Shown: piece by piece, positions 56,733 to 64,000 of the stretch
How the letters are laid out: every line of letters begins with the position of its first letter
Position numbering within the stretch: the first letter of the stretch is position 1
NCBI RefSeq assembly: GCF_000974445.1
Contig: NZ_BBOJ01000022.1
Coordinates: 248,001 to 312,000 of the forward strand
Length of the DNA stretch: 64,000 nt
Reading direction: 5' to 3'
Source of the DNA: Lentzea aerocolonigenes
GTDB taxonomy: Bacteria > Actinomycetota > Actinomycetes > Mycobacteriales > Pseudonocardiaceae
Position numbers and translations under genes: made by a program
Notes under the pieces: generated by a model
The model's input: the letters and a program-made list of their open reading frames with translations, nothing else
What the model was told of the DNA's origin: nothing
Databases searched by the model: none

Positions 56733-58157
56733 GTGTTCAAAAATTCCGACGAGGTGCTGAAGTTCATCTCCGACGAGGGCGTCAAGTTCGTCGACGTGCG
56801 GTTCAGCGACCTGCCCGGCGTGATGCAGCACTTCACGCTGCCGGCCAAGGCGTTCGACGCCGACGCGATCGAAGAGGGTCTCGCCTTCGACGGCTCCTCC
56901 GTGCGCGGCTTCCAGTCCATCCACGAGTCGGACATGCTGCTGCTGCCCGACCTCTACACCGCGCGTCTCGACCCGTTCCGCATCGAGAAGACGCTGATCG
57001 TCAACTTCTTCGTGCACGACCCGTTCACGCGTGAGGCGTACAGCCGCGACCCGCGCAACATCGCGCGCAAGGCCGAGCAGTACATCACCGACTCGGGCAT
57101 CGCCGACACCGCGTACTTCGGTGCCGAGGCCGAGTTCTACATCTTCGACTCGATCCAGTTCGACACCACGGCGAACGGGTCGTTCCACAAGATCGACTCC
57201 GAGTCCGGCTGGTGGAACACGGGCCGTGACGAAGAGGGCGGCAACCTCGGCTACAAGGTCAAGTACAAGGGCGGCTACTTCCCCGTCACGCCGACCGACC
57301 ACTACGCGGACCTCCGCGACCAGATGGTCCTCAACATGGAGGCGAACGGCTTCGCGGTCGAGCGCGCCCACCACGAGGTCGGCACCGCGGGCCAGGCGGA
57401 GATCAACTACCGCTTCAACACGCTGCTGCACGCCGCCGACGACCTGATGCTGTTCAAGTACATCATCAAGAACACCGCGTGGCAGGCCGGCAAGACCGTC
57501 ACCTTCATGCCGAAGCCGCTGTTCGGCGACAACGGCTCGGGCATGCACACGCACCAGTCGCTGTGGAAGGACGGCGCGCCGCTGTTCCACGACGAGAGCG
57601 GCTACGCGGGCCTGTCCGACACCGCCCGCCACTACATCGGCGGCATCCTGCACCACGCGCCGTCGCTGCTGGCCTTCACCAACCCGACGGTGAACTCCTA
57701 CCACCGCCTGGTCCCCGGCTACGAGGCCCCGGTCTCGCTGGTCTACTCCCAGCGCAACCGCTCGGCGTGTGTCCGCATCCCGATCACGGGCAACAACCCG
57801 AAGGCCAAGCGCATCGAGTTCCGCTGCCCCGACTCCTCGGGCAACCCGTACCTCGCCTTCTCGGCGATGGTCATGGCGGGCCTCGACGGCGTGAAGAACA
57901 AGATCGAGCCGCCGGCCCCGATCGACAAGGACCTCTACGAGCTCCCGCCCGAGGAGGCCCGCGACGTCAAGCAGGTCCCCGCGACGCTCGACGCCGTGCT
58001 GGACAACCTGGAGGCCGACCACGAGTTCCTGCTCGAGGGCGGCGTGTTCACCCCGGACGTGATCGACACCTGGATCTCGTACAAGCGTGAGCAGGAAATC
58101 GACCCGCTGCGTCTGCGCCCGAACCCCTACGAGTTCGCGCTGTACTACGACGTGTGA
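56733..58157 (+). CDS. glnA: Glutamine synthetase, type I
   Basis: A 474-residue enzyme that makes glutamine from glutamate, ammonia and ATP. Conserved parts include 'FDGSSVRGFQSIHESDM', 'AEAEFYIFD', 'GDNGSGMHTHQS' and 'NPTVNSYHRLVPGYEAP'. Y402 in 'KDLYELPPEE' is the adenylylation site of GSI-beta enzymes, and glnE, which modifies it, is 3 kb downstream. GTG 56733 is chosen: AAGGAG (56718-56723) is nine bases upstream and the length fits the family; the longer frame to 56655 is not supported. A terminator follows directly. Confidence 0.96.
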   Translation: MFKNSDEVLKFISDEGVKFVDVRFSDLPGVMQHFTLPAKAFDADAIEEGLAFDGSSVRGFQSIHESDMLLLPDLYTARLDPFRIEKTLIVNFFVHDPFTREAYSRDPRNIARKAEQYITDSGIADTAYFGAEAEFYIFDSIQFDTTANGSFHKIDSESGWWNTGRDEEGGNLGYKVKYKGGYFPVTPTDHYADLRDQMVLNMEANGFAVERAHHEVGTAGQAEINYRFNTLLHAADDLMLFKYIIKNTAWQAGKTVTFMPKPLFGDNGSGMHTHQSLWKDGAPLFHDESGYAGLSDTARHYIGGILHHAPSLLAFTNPTVNSYHRLVPGYEAPVSLVYSQRNRSACVRIPITGNNPKAKRIEFRCPDSSGNPYLAFSAMVMAGLDGVKNKIEPPAPIDKDLYELPPEEARDVKQVPATLDAVLDNLEADHEFLLEGGVFTPDVIDTWISYKREQEIDPLRLRPNPYEFALYYDV

Positions 58158-58171
58158 TCGACTGAGCTCTA

Positions 58172-58209
58172 CCGGAAGGCCCGGCGGGATCCCCCGCCGG
58201 GCCTTCCGG
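58172..58209 (+). terminator. Terminator of glnA
   Basis: A perfect 17-bp stem (58172-58188 with 58193-58209), 4-base loop, followed by CTTTCC. It may also act on the convergent small gene. Confidence 0.92.
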
Positions 58210-58224
58210 CTTTCCGAACGGCGA

Positions 58225-58497
58225 TCAGGCGCTGAACAACGTCACGCTGCACGACAGCCCACGCGCGCCCGTGTGCACCCGCACGTTGGAGACCACGACG
58301 TCGGCCTCACCACCGGTCGGCAGTTTGATCCGGGCCTCACCGCCGTCGAGAGTCTCCGCGGCCGTTCCCGCGCCGGAGAGCTGCCAGACGCCGTCGGCCA
58401 CCGTCTCGATCAGGTCCACGCGATCCAGCTCGACCGCACTGCCGTCCGCGTACACGAGCCGGGCCGGTCCTGAGTAGCTGAACATGCTCTGACACAC
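58225..58497 (-). CDS. Unknown small beta-rich protein
   Basis: A 90-residue protein, or 86 if ATG 58485 (MFSYSGPARLVYADGS) is used, which looks better. It is nearly all beta strands: 'ARLVYADGSAVELDRVDLIETVADGVWQLSG', then 'GGEARIKLPTGGEADVVVSNVRV' and 'SCSVTLFSA'. No family recognised. Convergent with glnA; the 190 bases upstream of it hold nothing recognised. Confidence 0.65.
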   Translation of the reverse strand: MCQSMFSYSGPARLVYADGSAVELDRVDLIETVADGVWQLSGAGTAAETLDGGEARIKLPTGGEADVVVSNVRVHTGARGLSCSVTLFSA

Positions 58498-58688
58498 GAG
58501 TGGGGCGGGCGCGGGGTTCAGAACTCTTGCTATCTCGCTCCCGACGACGAGAGCGCGCCTGACCGTCCTTTCGCGGGTGGTGCAGGGCGTCGCGGAGCTG
58601 GCCTCCGCCGCTCTCGAGTCGGCCGGGACGCTTCACCTGTACTGCTGGCAGTGGTGACGCACTCCCGCAGTCCGCAATGGACAGACCG

Positions 58689-59186
58689 TCACGCGGACAG
58701 CCGCGTGCGGACCTCCATCAGCGCCTCCCCGAGCAGGTTCAGCCCCAACCAGGTCGACGGGTCGGCAGCCCGCGGGTCGGACGCCACCAAACCGATGCCC
58801 CACACGCGGTCCTGCGGGCTGGCCTCGACCAGGATCCGCGAACCCGTTCCCAGCAAGTAGGAACGCAGCGCGGGATCCTGCCCGAACTTCGCCAGGTTGC
58901 CGTCGACCACGATCTCCAGCCGCGCCGAAACCCACTCGGCGTCGGAGAAACCCGAGACCTGACGGCCCAAAGCCTTGGCCTCGGCGGGAGTGCGCGCGGC
59001 CAGCACCCGTTCGGCGACCGAGGTGTCGTCGAACAGCAAGGCCTTGCGCCACATCATGTAGTGCTCGGCCGACGAGAACTGTTGCCCGTCAACGACGAAG
59101 GAGCACGGCCACCACTGCGACAGGCATCCCTTGCCGATGCTGCCGTCACGTTCGGGCTGATGGCCCCAGAAGAACAGGTACTTCAC
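58689..59186 (-). CDS. NADAR-family (YbiA-like) protein
   Basis: A 165-residue protein starting 'YLFFWGHQPERDGSIGKGCLSQWWPCSF', with 'FSSAEHYMMWRKALLFDDTSVAERVL' and 'AKFGQDPALRSYLLGTGSRILVEASPQDRVWGIGL' in outline. These are the W-G, S-x-E-x-x-M and RVWGIGL segments of NADAR proteins, which are N-glycosidases acting on riboflavin intermediates or on ADP-ribose-modified bases and nucleic acids. Length is typical. Alone on its strand or with the small gene upstream (10-base gap). Confidence 0.87.
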   Translation of the reverse strand: MKYLFFWGHQPERDGSIGKGCLSQWWPCSFVVDGQQFSSAEHYMMWRKALLFDDTSVAERVLAARTPAEAKALGRQVSGFSDAEWVSARLEIVVDGNLAKFGQDPALRSYLLGTGSRILVEASPQDRVWGIGLVASDPRAADPSTWLGLNLLGEALMEVRTRLSA

Positions 59187-59196
59187 GCACGACAGG

Positions 59197-59367
59197 CTAG
59201 GTGACCTGGTCGCGTGAGTCCTCGTCGTTTTCGTCCGGCGCCGGCATCTCGGGTTCGCGCCACGCCTCCGACCGGGTCGGGCCGTTGGCGCGCAGCTCGT
59301 TCTCGAGCTCCTTCTTCAGGTGGTCGTCCGCCACGAAGCCGTGTTGATCACTTCCGCGTTGTGCCAT
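59197..59367 (-). CDS. Small acidic actinobacterial protein
   Basis: A 56-residue protein from ATG 59367 to TAG 59197. The sequence runs MAQRGSDQHGFVADDHLKKELE and 'RANGPTRSEAWREPEMP', then an acidic tail. Small proteins with 'DD.L...LE...R...PTR.E.WR.PE' are common in actinobacteria; function is unknown. No strong ribosome site is seen. It ends 10 bases before the NADAR gene, so the two may be one operon. Confidence 0.68.
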   Translation of the reverse strand: MAQRGSDQHGFVADDHLKKELENELRANGPTRSEAWREPEMPAPDENDEDSRDQVT

Positions 59368-59398
59368 GCAGGAGGCGTACCCGTTCGGCGGGGCTCAA

Positions 59399-59974
59399 TC
59401 ACTTCGGCAGCGGGATCCCGGTGACCGTGATCGCGGCGCCCGTCGGGGCGAACTGGCCGGAGATCGAGTTGAACGTCAGCGTGAGCGAGTTCACACCCGC
59501 GCCGACCTTCTCGTCGAGCACCACGGTGCCCGAGGCGGTGGTGCCCTGGGTGACGAGGCCGTCCCACTTGCTGCTCGATGCCGCGTAAGTGCGCTTCAGA
59601 TCGTCCAGGACGGCGATGCCGTTCACGGGGAGGGTCATTCTGGCCTGGGAGGCGTTCGTGGCCGTCACGAAGAGCTTCACACGGCCGTTCGCGGCTTCCA
59701 CGCGTGTCACTTCGATGGTGAGCATGCCGCGCTGCTGCTTGAACGAGCCCGTCTGCACCTTCACGTCGGCGGAAGGCTCGGTGGTTTCCAGTGCGCCGTC
59801 AGGGGTTTGGACGCCGTTCGACGTAGTCGTCGTCGACGTCGTGTTGGGCTGAGCGGCGGAGTTCTCGCCGCTGAGTGCAAACTGGATCACACCCAGTGAC
59901 GCGAGCACACCGACAGCAACGCCCGCAATGGCGATCACGGTCTTACCTCGGCGCGTGACCCGACGATGCTGCAT
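59399..59974 (-). CDS. Membrane-anchored DUF4352-like secreted protein
   Basis: A 191-residue protein. A basic start (QHRRVTRRGK) is followed by one membrane helix (about 12-33), a threonine-rich linker (TTSTTTTSNG) and a beta-sandwich domain (about 60-191) with 'IEVTRVEAANGRVKLFVTATNASQARMTLPVNGIAVLDD' in outline, like DUF4352/telomeric-repeat-type immunoglobulin folds. ATG 59974 follows AGAGGAAGTC. It should face the outside of the cell. Function unknown. Confidence 0.78.
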   Translation of the reverse strand: MQHRRVTRRGKTVIAIAGVAVGVLASLGVIQFALSGENSAAQPNTTSTTTTSNGVQTPDGALETTEPSADVKVQTGSFKQQRGMLTIEVTRVEAANGRVKLFVTATNASQARMTLPVNGIAVLDDLKRTYAASSSKWDGLVTQGTTASGTVVLDEKVGAGVNSLTLTFNSISGQFAPTGAAITVTGIPLPK

Positions 59975-60075
59975 GACTTCCTCTGTTCGACCCCCGTGAC
60001 AAACAACAGCTCCCCCGCTGAGCGCAGCTAGTCTCATCTCGATCGGGTGAAACGTCAATGCGCTAGGGTCCGCCC

Positions 60076-60309
60076 GTGTCTCAAGATGTCGCCGAATTCA
60101 CGGCTCCGCAGCTGCTCACCACCCACATCGTCGACTCGGCAGCCGAGGCGCTCGAAGCGGTTCAGGCCGCTGACGTGCTCGACCTCGGGGTCCGCGTCTA
60201 CAACCGTCTCGTTCCCGACGCCGACGACGCCGAGTCGTTGGAGGAGGAGTGGGTGGTCGAGGTTTACACCAGCGCTCCCGCTGTCGACCCCGACCAGGAC
60301 GAGGACTGA
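60076..60309 (+). CDS. Small acidic protein, unknown
   Basis: A 77-residue acidic protein from GTG 60076. It begins with 'FTAPQLLTTHIVDSAAEALEAVQAADVLDLGVRVYNRLVPDADD', an alpha/beta pattern, and ends with an acidic tail (DPDQDED). No family recognised. It has its own terminator and is divergent from the secreted protein gene. Confidence 0.68.
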   Translation: MSQDVAEFTAPQLLTTHIVDSAAEALEAVQAADVLDLGVRVYNRLVPDADDAESLEEEWVVEVYTSAPAVDPDQDED

Positions 60310-60321
60310 GCAGCCCAGAAG

Positions 60322-60349
60322 TGGGGGCACCCCACCAGGAGTGCCCCCA
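60322..60349 (+). terminator. Terminator after the small acidic gene
   Basis: A 9-bp stem (60322-60330 with 60341-60349) with a 10-base loop, 12 bases after the stop. No T-run follows. Confidence 0.7.
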
Positions 60350-60373
60350 AACCTGAAGCAATACATGAATCTT

Positions 60374-61306
60374 TCAGACTGTTAGTACGACTTTTCCGCG
60401 CACGTGCCCGCCTTCGAGCAGTTTGTGCGCTTTCACCGCGTCGGCCAACGGAAACGTCTGCTGCACCTCGACGCGCAACTTCCCGGCCGCGACCAGGTCG
60501 ACGAGCCACTGGGTCTGCTCGGCGTTCGGCCGGGCCCAGGTGTTGATCACACCGTGCTCCAGCGCCCGCGGCCCGTCCACAATGGACGTCATCCGCTCCC
60601 GGTCGCGCACCAGCTGCAACGACTGGTCGAACGCGAGTCCGCCGACGTTGTCGATCACCACGTCGACCCTGCCGTCGCCACCGGCCAGCTCCGCCACCGC
60701 GTCGACCAGCGCGTCGCCGTAGGCCACCGGTTCGGCGCCCAGCGACCGCACGAAGTCGTGGTTGCGCGGCGACGCGGTGCCCAGCACCCGCGCGGCACCG
60801 AGCTCGAGCGCGATCTGCACCTGGAGATGTCCCACACCGCCGGCGGCGGCGTGCACGAGCACGACGTCACCGGCGCCGGTGCCGACGGCCTTCAACGCCT
60901 GCAACGCCGTCAGCCCGGCGAGCGGCAGCGCGGCCGCGGTCACGAAGTCCACGGTGGACGGTTTGCGCGCGATCATCCTGTCCGGCACCGAGATCAGCTC
61001 GGCGTAGGCGCCGAACTGGACGTGGTCCTTGCGCGCGTAGGCGAGCACCTCGTCGCCCGGTTTCCAGTCCTGCACGCCGATGCCGACGGCGCGCACCACG
61101 CCGGCCACGTCCCAGCCGGGGATCAACGGCGTGTGGTGCGGCATCAGGCCCCGCAGGTACCCGGCTCTGATCTTGAAGTCCACCGGGTTGATCCCGGCCG
61201 CGCGGACCTCCACCAGGACCTGGTCGGGCCCCAGCAGCGGATCGGGCAGCTCCTGCAACGACATGACCTCGGCGTCGCCGAACTCGGTAAGCGCGATCGC
61301 TTTCAC
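60374..61306 (-). CDS. NADPH:quinone reductase-like MDR oxidoreductase
   Basis: A 310-residue medium-chain reductase without the zinc-binding cysteines. 'MKAIALTEFGDAEVMSLQELPDP' is the usual start, 'GINPVDFKIRAGYL' the catalytic-domain signature, and 'VLVHAAAGGVGHLQVQIALELGA' the NADPH Rossmann loop. The end (HVRGKVVLTV) is typical. It probably reduces quinones or enones. GTG 61306 overlaps the glnE stop (GTGA), so the two are cotranscribed, a link of no obvious meaning. Confidence 0.9.
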   Translation of the reverse strand: MKAIALTEFGDAEVMSLQELPDPLLGPDQVLVEVRAAGINPVDFKIRAGYLRGLMPHHTPLIPGWDVAGVVRAVGIGVQDWKPGDEVLAYARKDHVQFGAYAELISVPDRMIARKPSTVDFVTAAALPLAGLTALQALKAVGTGAGDVVLVHAAAGGVGHLQVQIALELGAARVLGTASPRNHDFVRSLGAEPVAYGDALVDAVAELAGGDGRVDVVIDNVGGLAFDQSLQLVRDRERMTSIVDGPRALEHGVINTWARPNAEQTQWLVDLVAAGKLRVEVQQTFPLADAVKAHKLLEGGHVRGKVVLTV

Positions 61307-64000
61307 AGTCCCTCACCGTAGAAGACCCGCTCCGCCACCGCACGCGCACGACGGGTGGTGCGCCGGTACTCCTCGAGGAACTCGCCGGGATCACCGCCGG
61401 GCGGGTACCCCATGACCGAGGCGACGGCGACGAGGTCGCGCCCGGACGTCGGCAGCTGGTCCGACGCCTTGCCCCGCACCAGCGTCACGGCGTTGCGGGC
61501 GTGCGTCGCGAGGTTCCACGCCGCGGTCAGCGCGGCGGCGTCGTCAGCGGCGAGCAGCCCTGCCTCAACGGCGGCGGCCATCGCGGCCATTGTGGACGGT
61601 GTGCGCAGGTCAGGCACAGCACCGGCGTGCTGGAGCTGCAACAGCTGCACGGTCCACTCCACGTCCGCGAGCCCGCCGCGGCCGAGCTTGGTGTGCGTGC
61701 TCGGGTCGGCTCCGCGCGGCAGCCGTTCCGCGTCGACCCGCGCCTTGATCCGCCTGATCTCCCGCACGGACGCCGCGTCCAGCCCGGCAGCCGGATAGCG
61801 CAACGGATCGATCAACGCCTTGAACTCCGCGCCCAACGAGTCGTCCCCGGCGATGAAACGCGCCCGCAGCAGCGCCTGCTTCTCCCAGATCTCCGCCCAC
61901 TGCCGGTAGTAGGCGCGGTACGACTCCAGGGTCCGCACGAGCGGGCCCTGCCTTCCCTCCGGCCGCAGGTCCGCGTCCACCTGCAGCGGCGGGTCCTGCG
62001 ACGGCGCGCCGAGCAGCCGCCGGATCTTCTCCACGACACCGCTCGCCCACTTCACCGCCTCGGCGTCGGACACGCCGTCGAACGGCCGGCACACGAACAG
62101 CACGTCCGCGTCGGAGCCGTAGCCGAGCTCGTGCCCGCCGAGCCGTCCCATGCCGATCACGGCCAGCGCGGCGACCGGCTCCCCGGCCGCGCGCACAGCC
62201 GCGTCCAAAGCGCTCTGGAGCACCGCGCCCCACACCTCGGACAGCGACACGCACACCGTCTCGAGCGGCATGAACCCCAGCAGGTCCGCCGCGGCGATGC
62301 GCAACATCTCGTGGCGCCGCAACGACCGTGCGGCGGCGACCGCGCGCGTCAGGTCGTCGTACCGGGCGACCGCGCTGCGCAGCGGGTTGCCGACCGCGTG
62401 CGGATCACGCCCGACCAGCGCCTCGGTGTCCGCGAGCAGCCGCAGCACCTCCGGCGCCCGCACCAGCAGGTCCGGCACGAAGCGGGAGGTGCCGAGCAGC
62501 ACCGCGAGCCGTTCGACGACAGCGCCCTCGTCCCGCAGCAGCCGCAGGTACCAGGGGGTTTCGGCGAGCGCCTCGGACACCTTCCGGTACGCGAGCAGCC
62601 CACCGTCCGCATCGGGTGTGCCGGCGAACAGGTCCAGCAGCACCGGCAGCAGTGCGCCCTGGATGCGCGCACGCCGGGACACGCCGTGGGTCAACGCCTG
62701 GATGTGCCGCAACGCGCCCTCGGGCGAGGTGTAGCCGAGGGCCGCGAGCCTCGCCACGGCCTCCTTGGTGGTGAGCCGCAACGCCTCGGTCGGTACACCC
62801 GCAACGGACTGCAGCAGCGGCCGGTAGAACAGCTTTTCGTGCAGCCGCCGGACCTGGTTGGCGTGCTTGCGGAACTCCGCGAGCAGCACCTGCCCCTCCG
62901 ACTTCCGCCCATCGGCGTGCAGACCGACCGACCGCGCGAGCCAGCGCAACGCCGTGACGTCGTCGTCTGCGGGGAAGAGGTGCGTGCGCAGTAAACGCTG
63001 CAACTGGAGCCGGTGCTCCAACGTGCGCAGGAACCGGTACGAACGCCCGAAGTCCGCCGCGTCGTTGCGTCCGACGTACCCGCCACGGCCCAACGCGGCC
63101 AATGCGGCCGTCGTCGCCTGGATGCGCAGCTCCTCGTCCGAACGGCCGTGCACGAGCTGCAGCAGCTGCACCGCGAACTCGACGTCCCGCAGGCCACCGC
63201 GGCCGAGCTTCAGCTCCCGGTCGGCGAGCCCTGACGGCACGTGGTCCTCGACGCGCCGACGCATCGCCTGCACGTCCTCGACGAAGTTCTCGCGCTCGGC
63301 CGCCGTCCACACGTACGGCCGCACGACGTCGAGGTACGCCTGCCCGAGCTCGGCGTCGCCCGCGACCGGCCGTGCCTTCAGCAGCGCCTGGAACTCCCAG
63401 GTCCGCGCCCACTTCTGGTAGTAGGAGGCGTGCCCGTCGAGCGTGCGGACCAGCGCTCCCGCCTTGCCCTCCGGCCGCAGCGCCGCGTCGACCTCGAAGC
63501 ACGACTGGCCCGCGATCTGCATCATCGTGCTGGCCAGCCGGGTCGCCACGCCCAGGTCGCCCTCGGCGACGAACACGACGTCGACGTCGCTCACGTAGTT
63601 CAGCTCGTTCGCGCCGCACTTGCCCATCGCGATCACCGCGAGCCGGCAGCGGTCGGCACCGTTGACCCGCTTCGCCGCGAGGGTCAGCGACGCGCGCAAC
63701 GCAGACACAGCGAGATCGGACAGCTGCGCCGCCACCGTGTCGTACGGGACGAACGGCAGAATGGGCTCGACGACGTGCGCAAGGTCGTTGGCGGCAACGA
63801 GCAGCAGCTTCGCCCGGTACTCGGTGCGCAGCACGGCGCCGTCCGGCAGCTCCAGCGACACGTCGACGTCTTCGGTGAGCGAACGCCACCGGTCCGGGTT
63901 CACGACGAGGAAGTCCGCCAGCGCGGTCGACGACCCCAGCACGGCGAGCAGCCGCCCTCGCACCACCTCGTCCTGGTGCAGCGCGACCGACAGGGCGTCC
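61303..64000 (-). CDS. glnE: Glutamine synthetase adenylyltransferase / deadenylase, 5' end outside window
   Basis: The frame is open to base 64000, so the N-terminal about 100 residues are missing; 898 residues are visible. There are two nucleotidyltransferase domains: one with 'GKCGANELNYVSDVDVVFVAEG' and one with 'GMGRLGGHELGYGSDADVLFV', each with the G-x-G...D-x-D pattern, each followed by an helical GlnD-PII-type/GlnE domain. The protein adds and removes AMP on glutamine synthetase Y402 (glnA in this window). This two-domain form and length match actinobacterial GlnE. Confidence 0.94.
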   Translation of the reverse strand, partial: DALSVALHQDEVVRGRLLAVLGSSTALADFLVVNPDRWRSLTEDVDVSLELPDGAVLRTEYRAKLLLVAANDLAHVVEPILPFVPYDTVAAQLSDLAVSALRASLTLAAKRVNGADRCRLAVIAMGKCGANELNYVSDVDVVFVAEGDLGVATRLASTMMQIAGQSCFEVDAALRPEGKAGALVRTLDGHASYYQKWARTWEFQALLKARPVAGDAELGQAYLDVVRPYVWTAAERENFVEDVQAMRRRVEDHVPSGLADRELKLGRGGLRDVEFAVQLLQLVHGRSDEELRIQATTAALAALGRGGYVGRNDAADFGRSYRFLRTLEHRLQLQRLLRTHLFPADDDVTALRWLARSVGLHADGRKSEGQVLLAEFRKHANQVRRLHEKLFYRPLLQSVAGVPTEALRLTTKEAVARLAALGYTSPEGALRHIQALTHGVSRRARIQGALLPVLLDLFAGTPDADGGLLAYRKVSEALAETPWYLRLLRDEGAVVERLAVLLGTSRFVPDLLVRAPEVLRLLADTEALVGRDPHAVGNPLRSAVARYDDLTRAVAAARSLRRHEMLRIAAADLLGFMPLETVCVSLSEVWGAVLQSALDAAVRAAGEPVAALAVIGMGRLGGHELGYGSDADVLFVCRPFDGVSDAEAVKWASGVVEKIRRLLGAPSQDPPLQVDADLRPEGRQGPLVRTLESYRAYYRQWAEIWEKQALLRARFIAGDDSLGAEFKALIDPLRYPAAGLDAASVREIRRIKARVDAERLPRGADPSTHTKLGRGGLADVEWTVQLLQLQHAGAVPDLRTPSTMAAMAAAVEAGLLAADDAAALTAAWNLATHARNAVTLVRGKASDQLPTSGRDLVAVASVMGYPPGGDPGEFLEEYRRTTRRARAVAERVFYGEGL

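Overview
The window is high-GC DNA (GC-rich third codon positions, many GTG starts) from an actinomycete. whiB7 beside uvrD2, a PPA1309-family gene, DUF4191, DUF5679 and a DUF2342-type protease gene are actinobacterial. The flavour of the proteins suggests Pseudonocardiales (Lentzea/Saccharothrix-like), but the genus is inference.

Bases 1 to about 17,050 are the right part of a siphovirus-type prophage. In order it carries the portal C-terminus, a MuF-like protein, scaffold, an SU10-type major capsid protein, head-tail connectors, tail terminator, tail tube, tail assembly chaperones with a textbook -1 frameshift signal, tape measure, minor tail proteins, a lysis cassette (M15-like endolysin and holin) and a large serine integrase. 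The integrase gene runs into the 3' half of a tRNA-Ala(GGC) gene, the likely attachment site. The terminase, early and immunity genes and the other att site must lie left of the window. Three genes point against the structural operon (3403-3945, 4323-4583, 6457-6840) and look like morons. The first carries an R-N-x3-H HEPN ribonuclease signature and is the best candidate for an undescribed defence or exclusion function.

From 17,074 onward the DNA is host chromosome. 17.4-30.6 kb holds accessory metabolism: a DsbA-like thioredoxin, MFS exporter, GNAT, GT2 glycosyltransferase, HrpB helicase, an MGT-type glycosyltransferase with an HD hydrolase, and an amino-acid permease / GNAT / N-acylamino-acid racemase cassette whose racemase is frameshifted. 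A GlxA-type regulator then sits divergent from a saccharopine-dehydrogenase-like gene. 30.9-38.5 kb holds tmRNA, a two-component system, an amidohydrolase gene broken by a hairpin-rich insertion, and smpB-ftsX-ftsE-(unknown)-prfB, so both trans-translation components lie within 4 kb. 39.1-39.7 kb has two identical initiator tRNA genes separated by repeats and terminators.

39.7-49.0 kb holds conserved actinobacterial genes: a UPF0182 membrane protein, PPA1309 family, a PDZ/Lon-like protease, a DUF2342 metalloprotease, a SprT/YgjP-like metallopeptidase, DUF5679, a ThiF/TOMM-like protein and an ABC1 kinase. Between this block and whiB7 lies a repeat-rich insert (49.3-51.0 kb): a shortened AbiEi-like gene, a 62-bp tandem repeat and a roughly 30-bp degenerate minisatellite. 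A methyltransferase with a coupled zinc-ribbon protein follows. whiB7 at 52.3 kb has a long leader with an 88-codon upstream ORF and a 17-bp intrinsic terminator, the layout of ribosome-mediated attenuation. uvrD2, a DUF4191 gene, an RDD protein, glnA (with the adenylylation tyrosine), a NADAR protein, small conserved genes, a quinone oxidoreductase and glnE (the glutamine synthetase adenylyltransferase, cut by the window end) complete the window.
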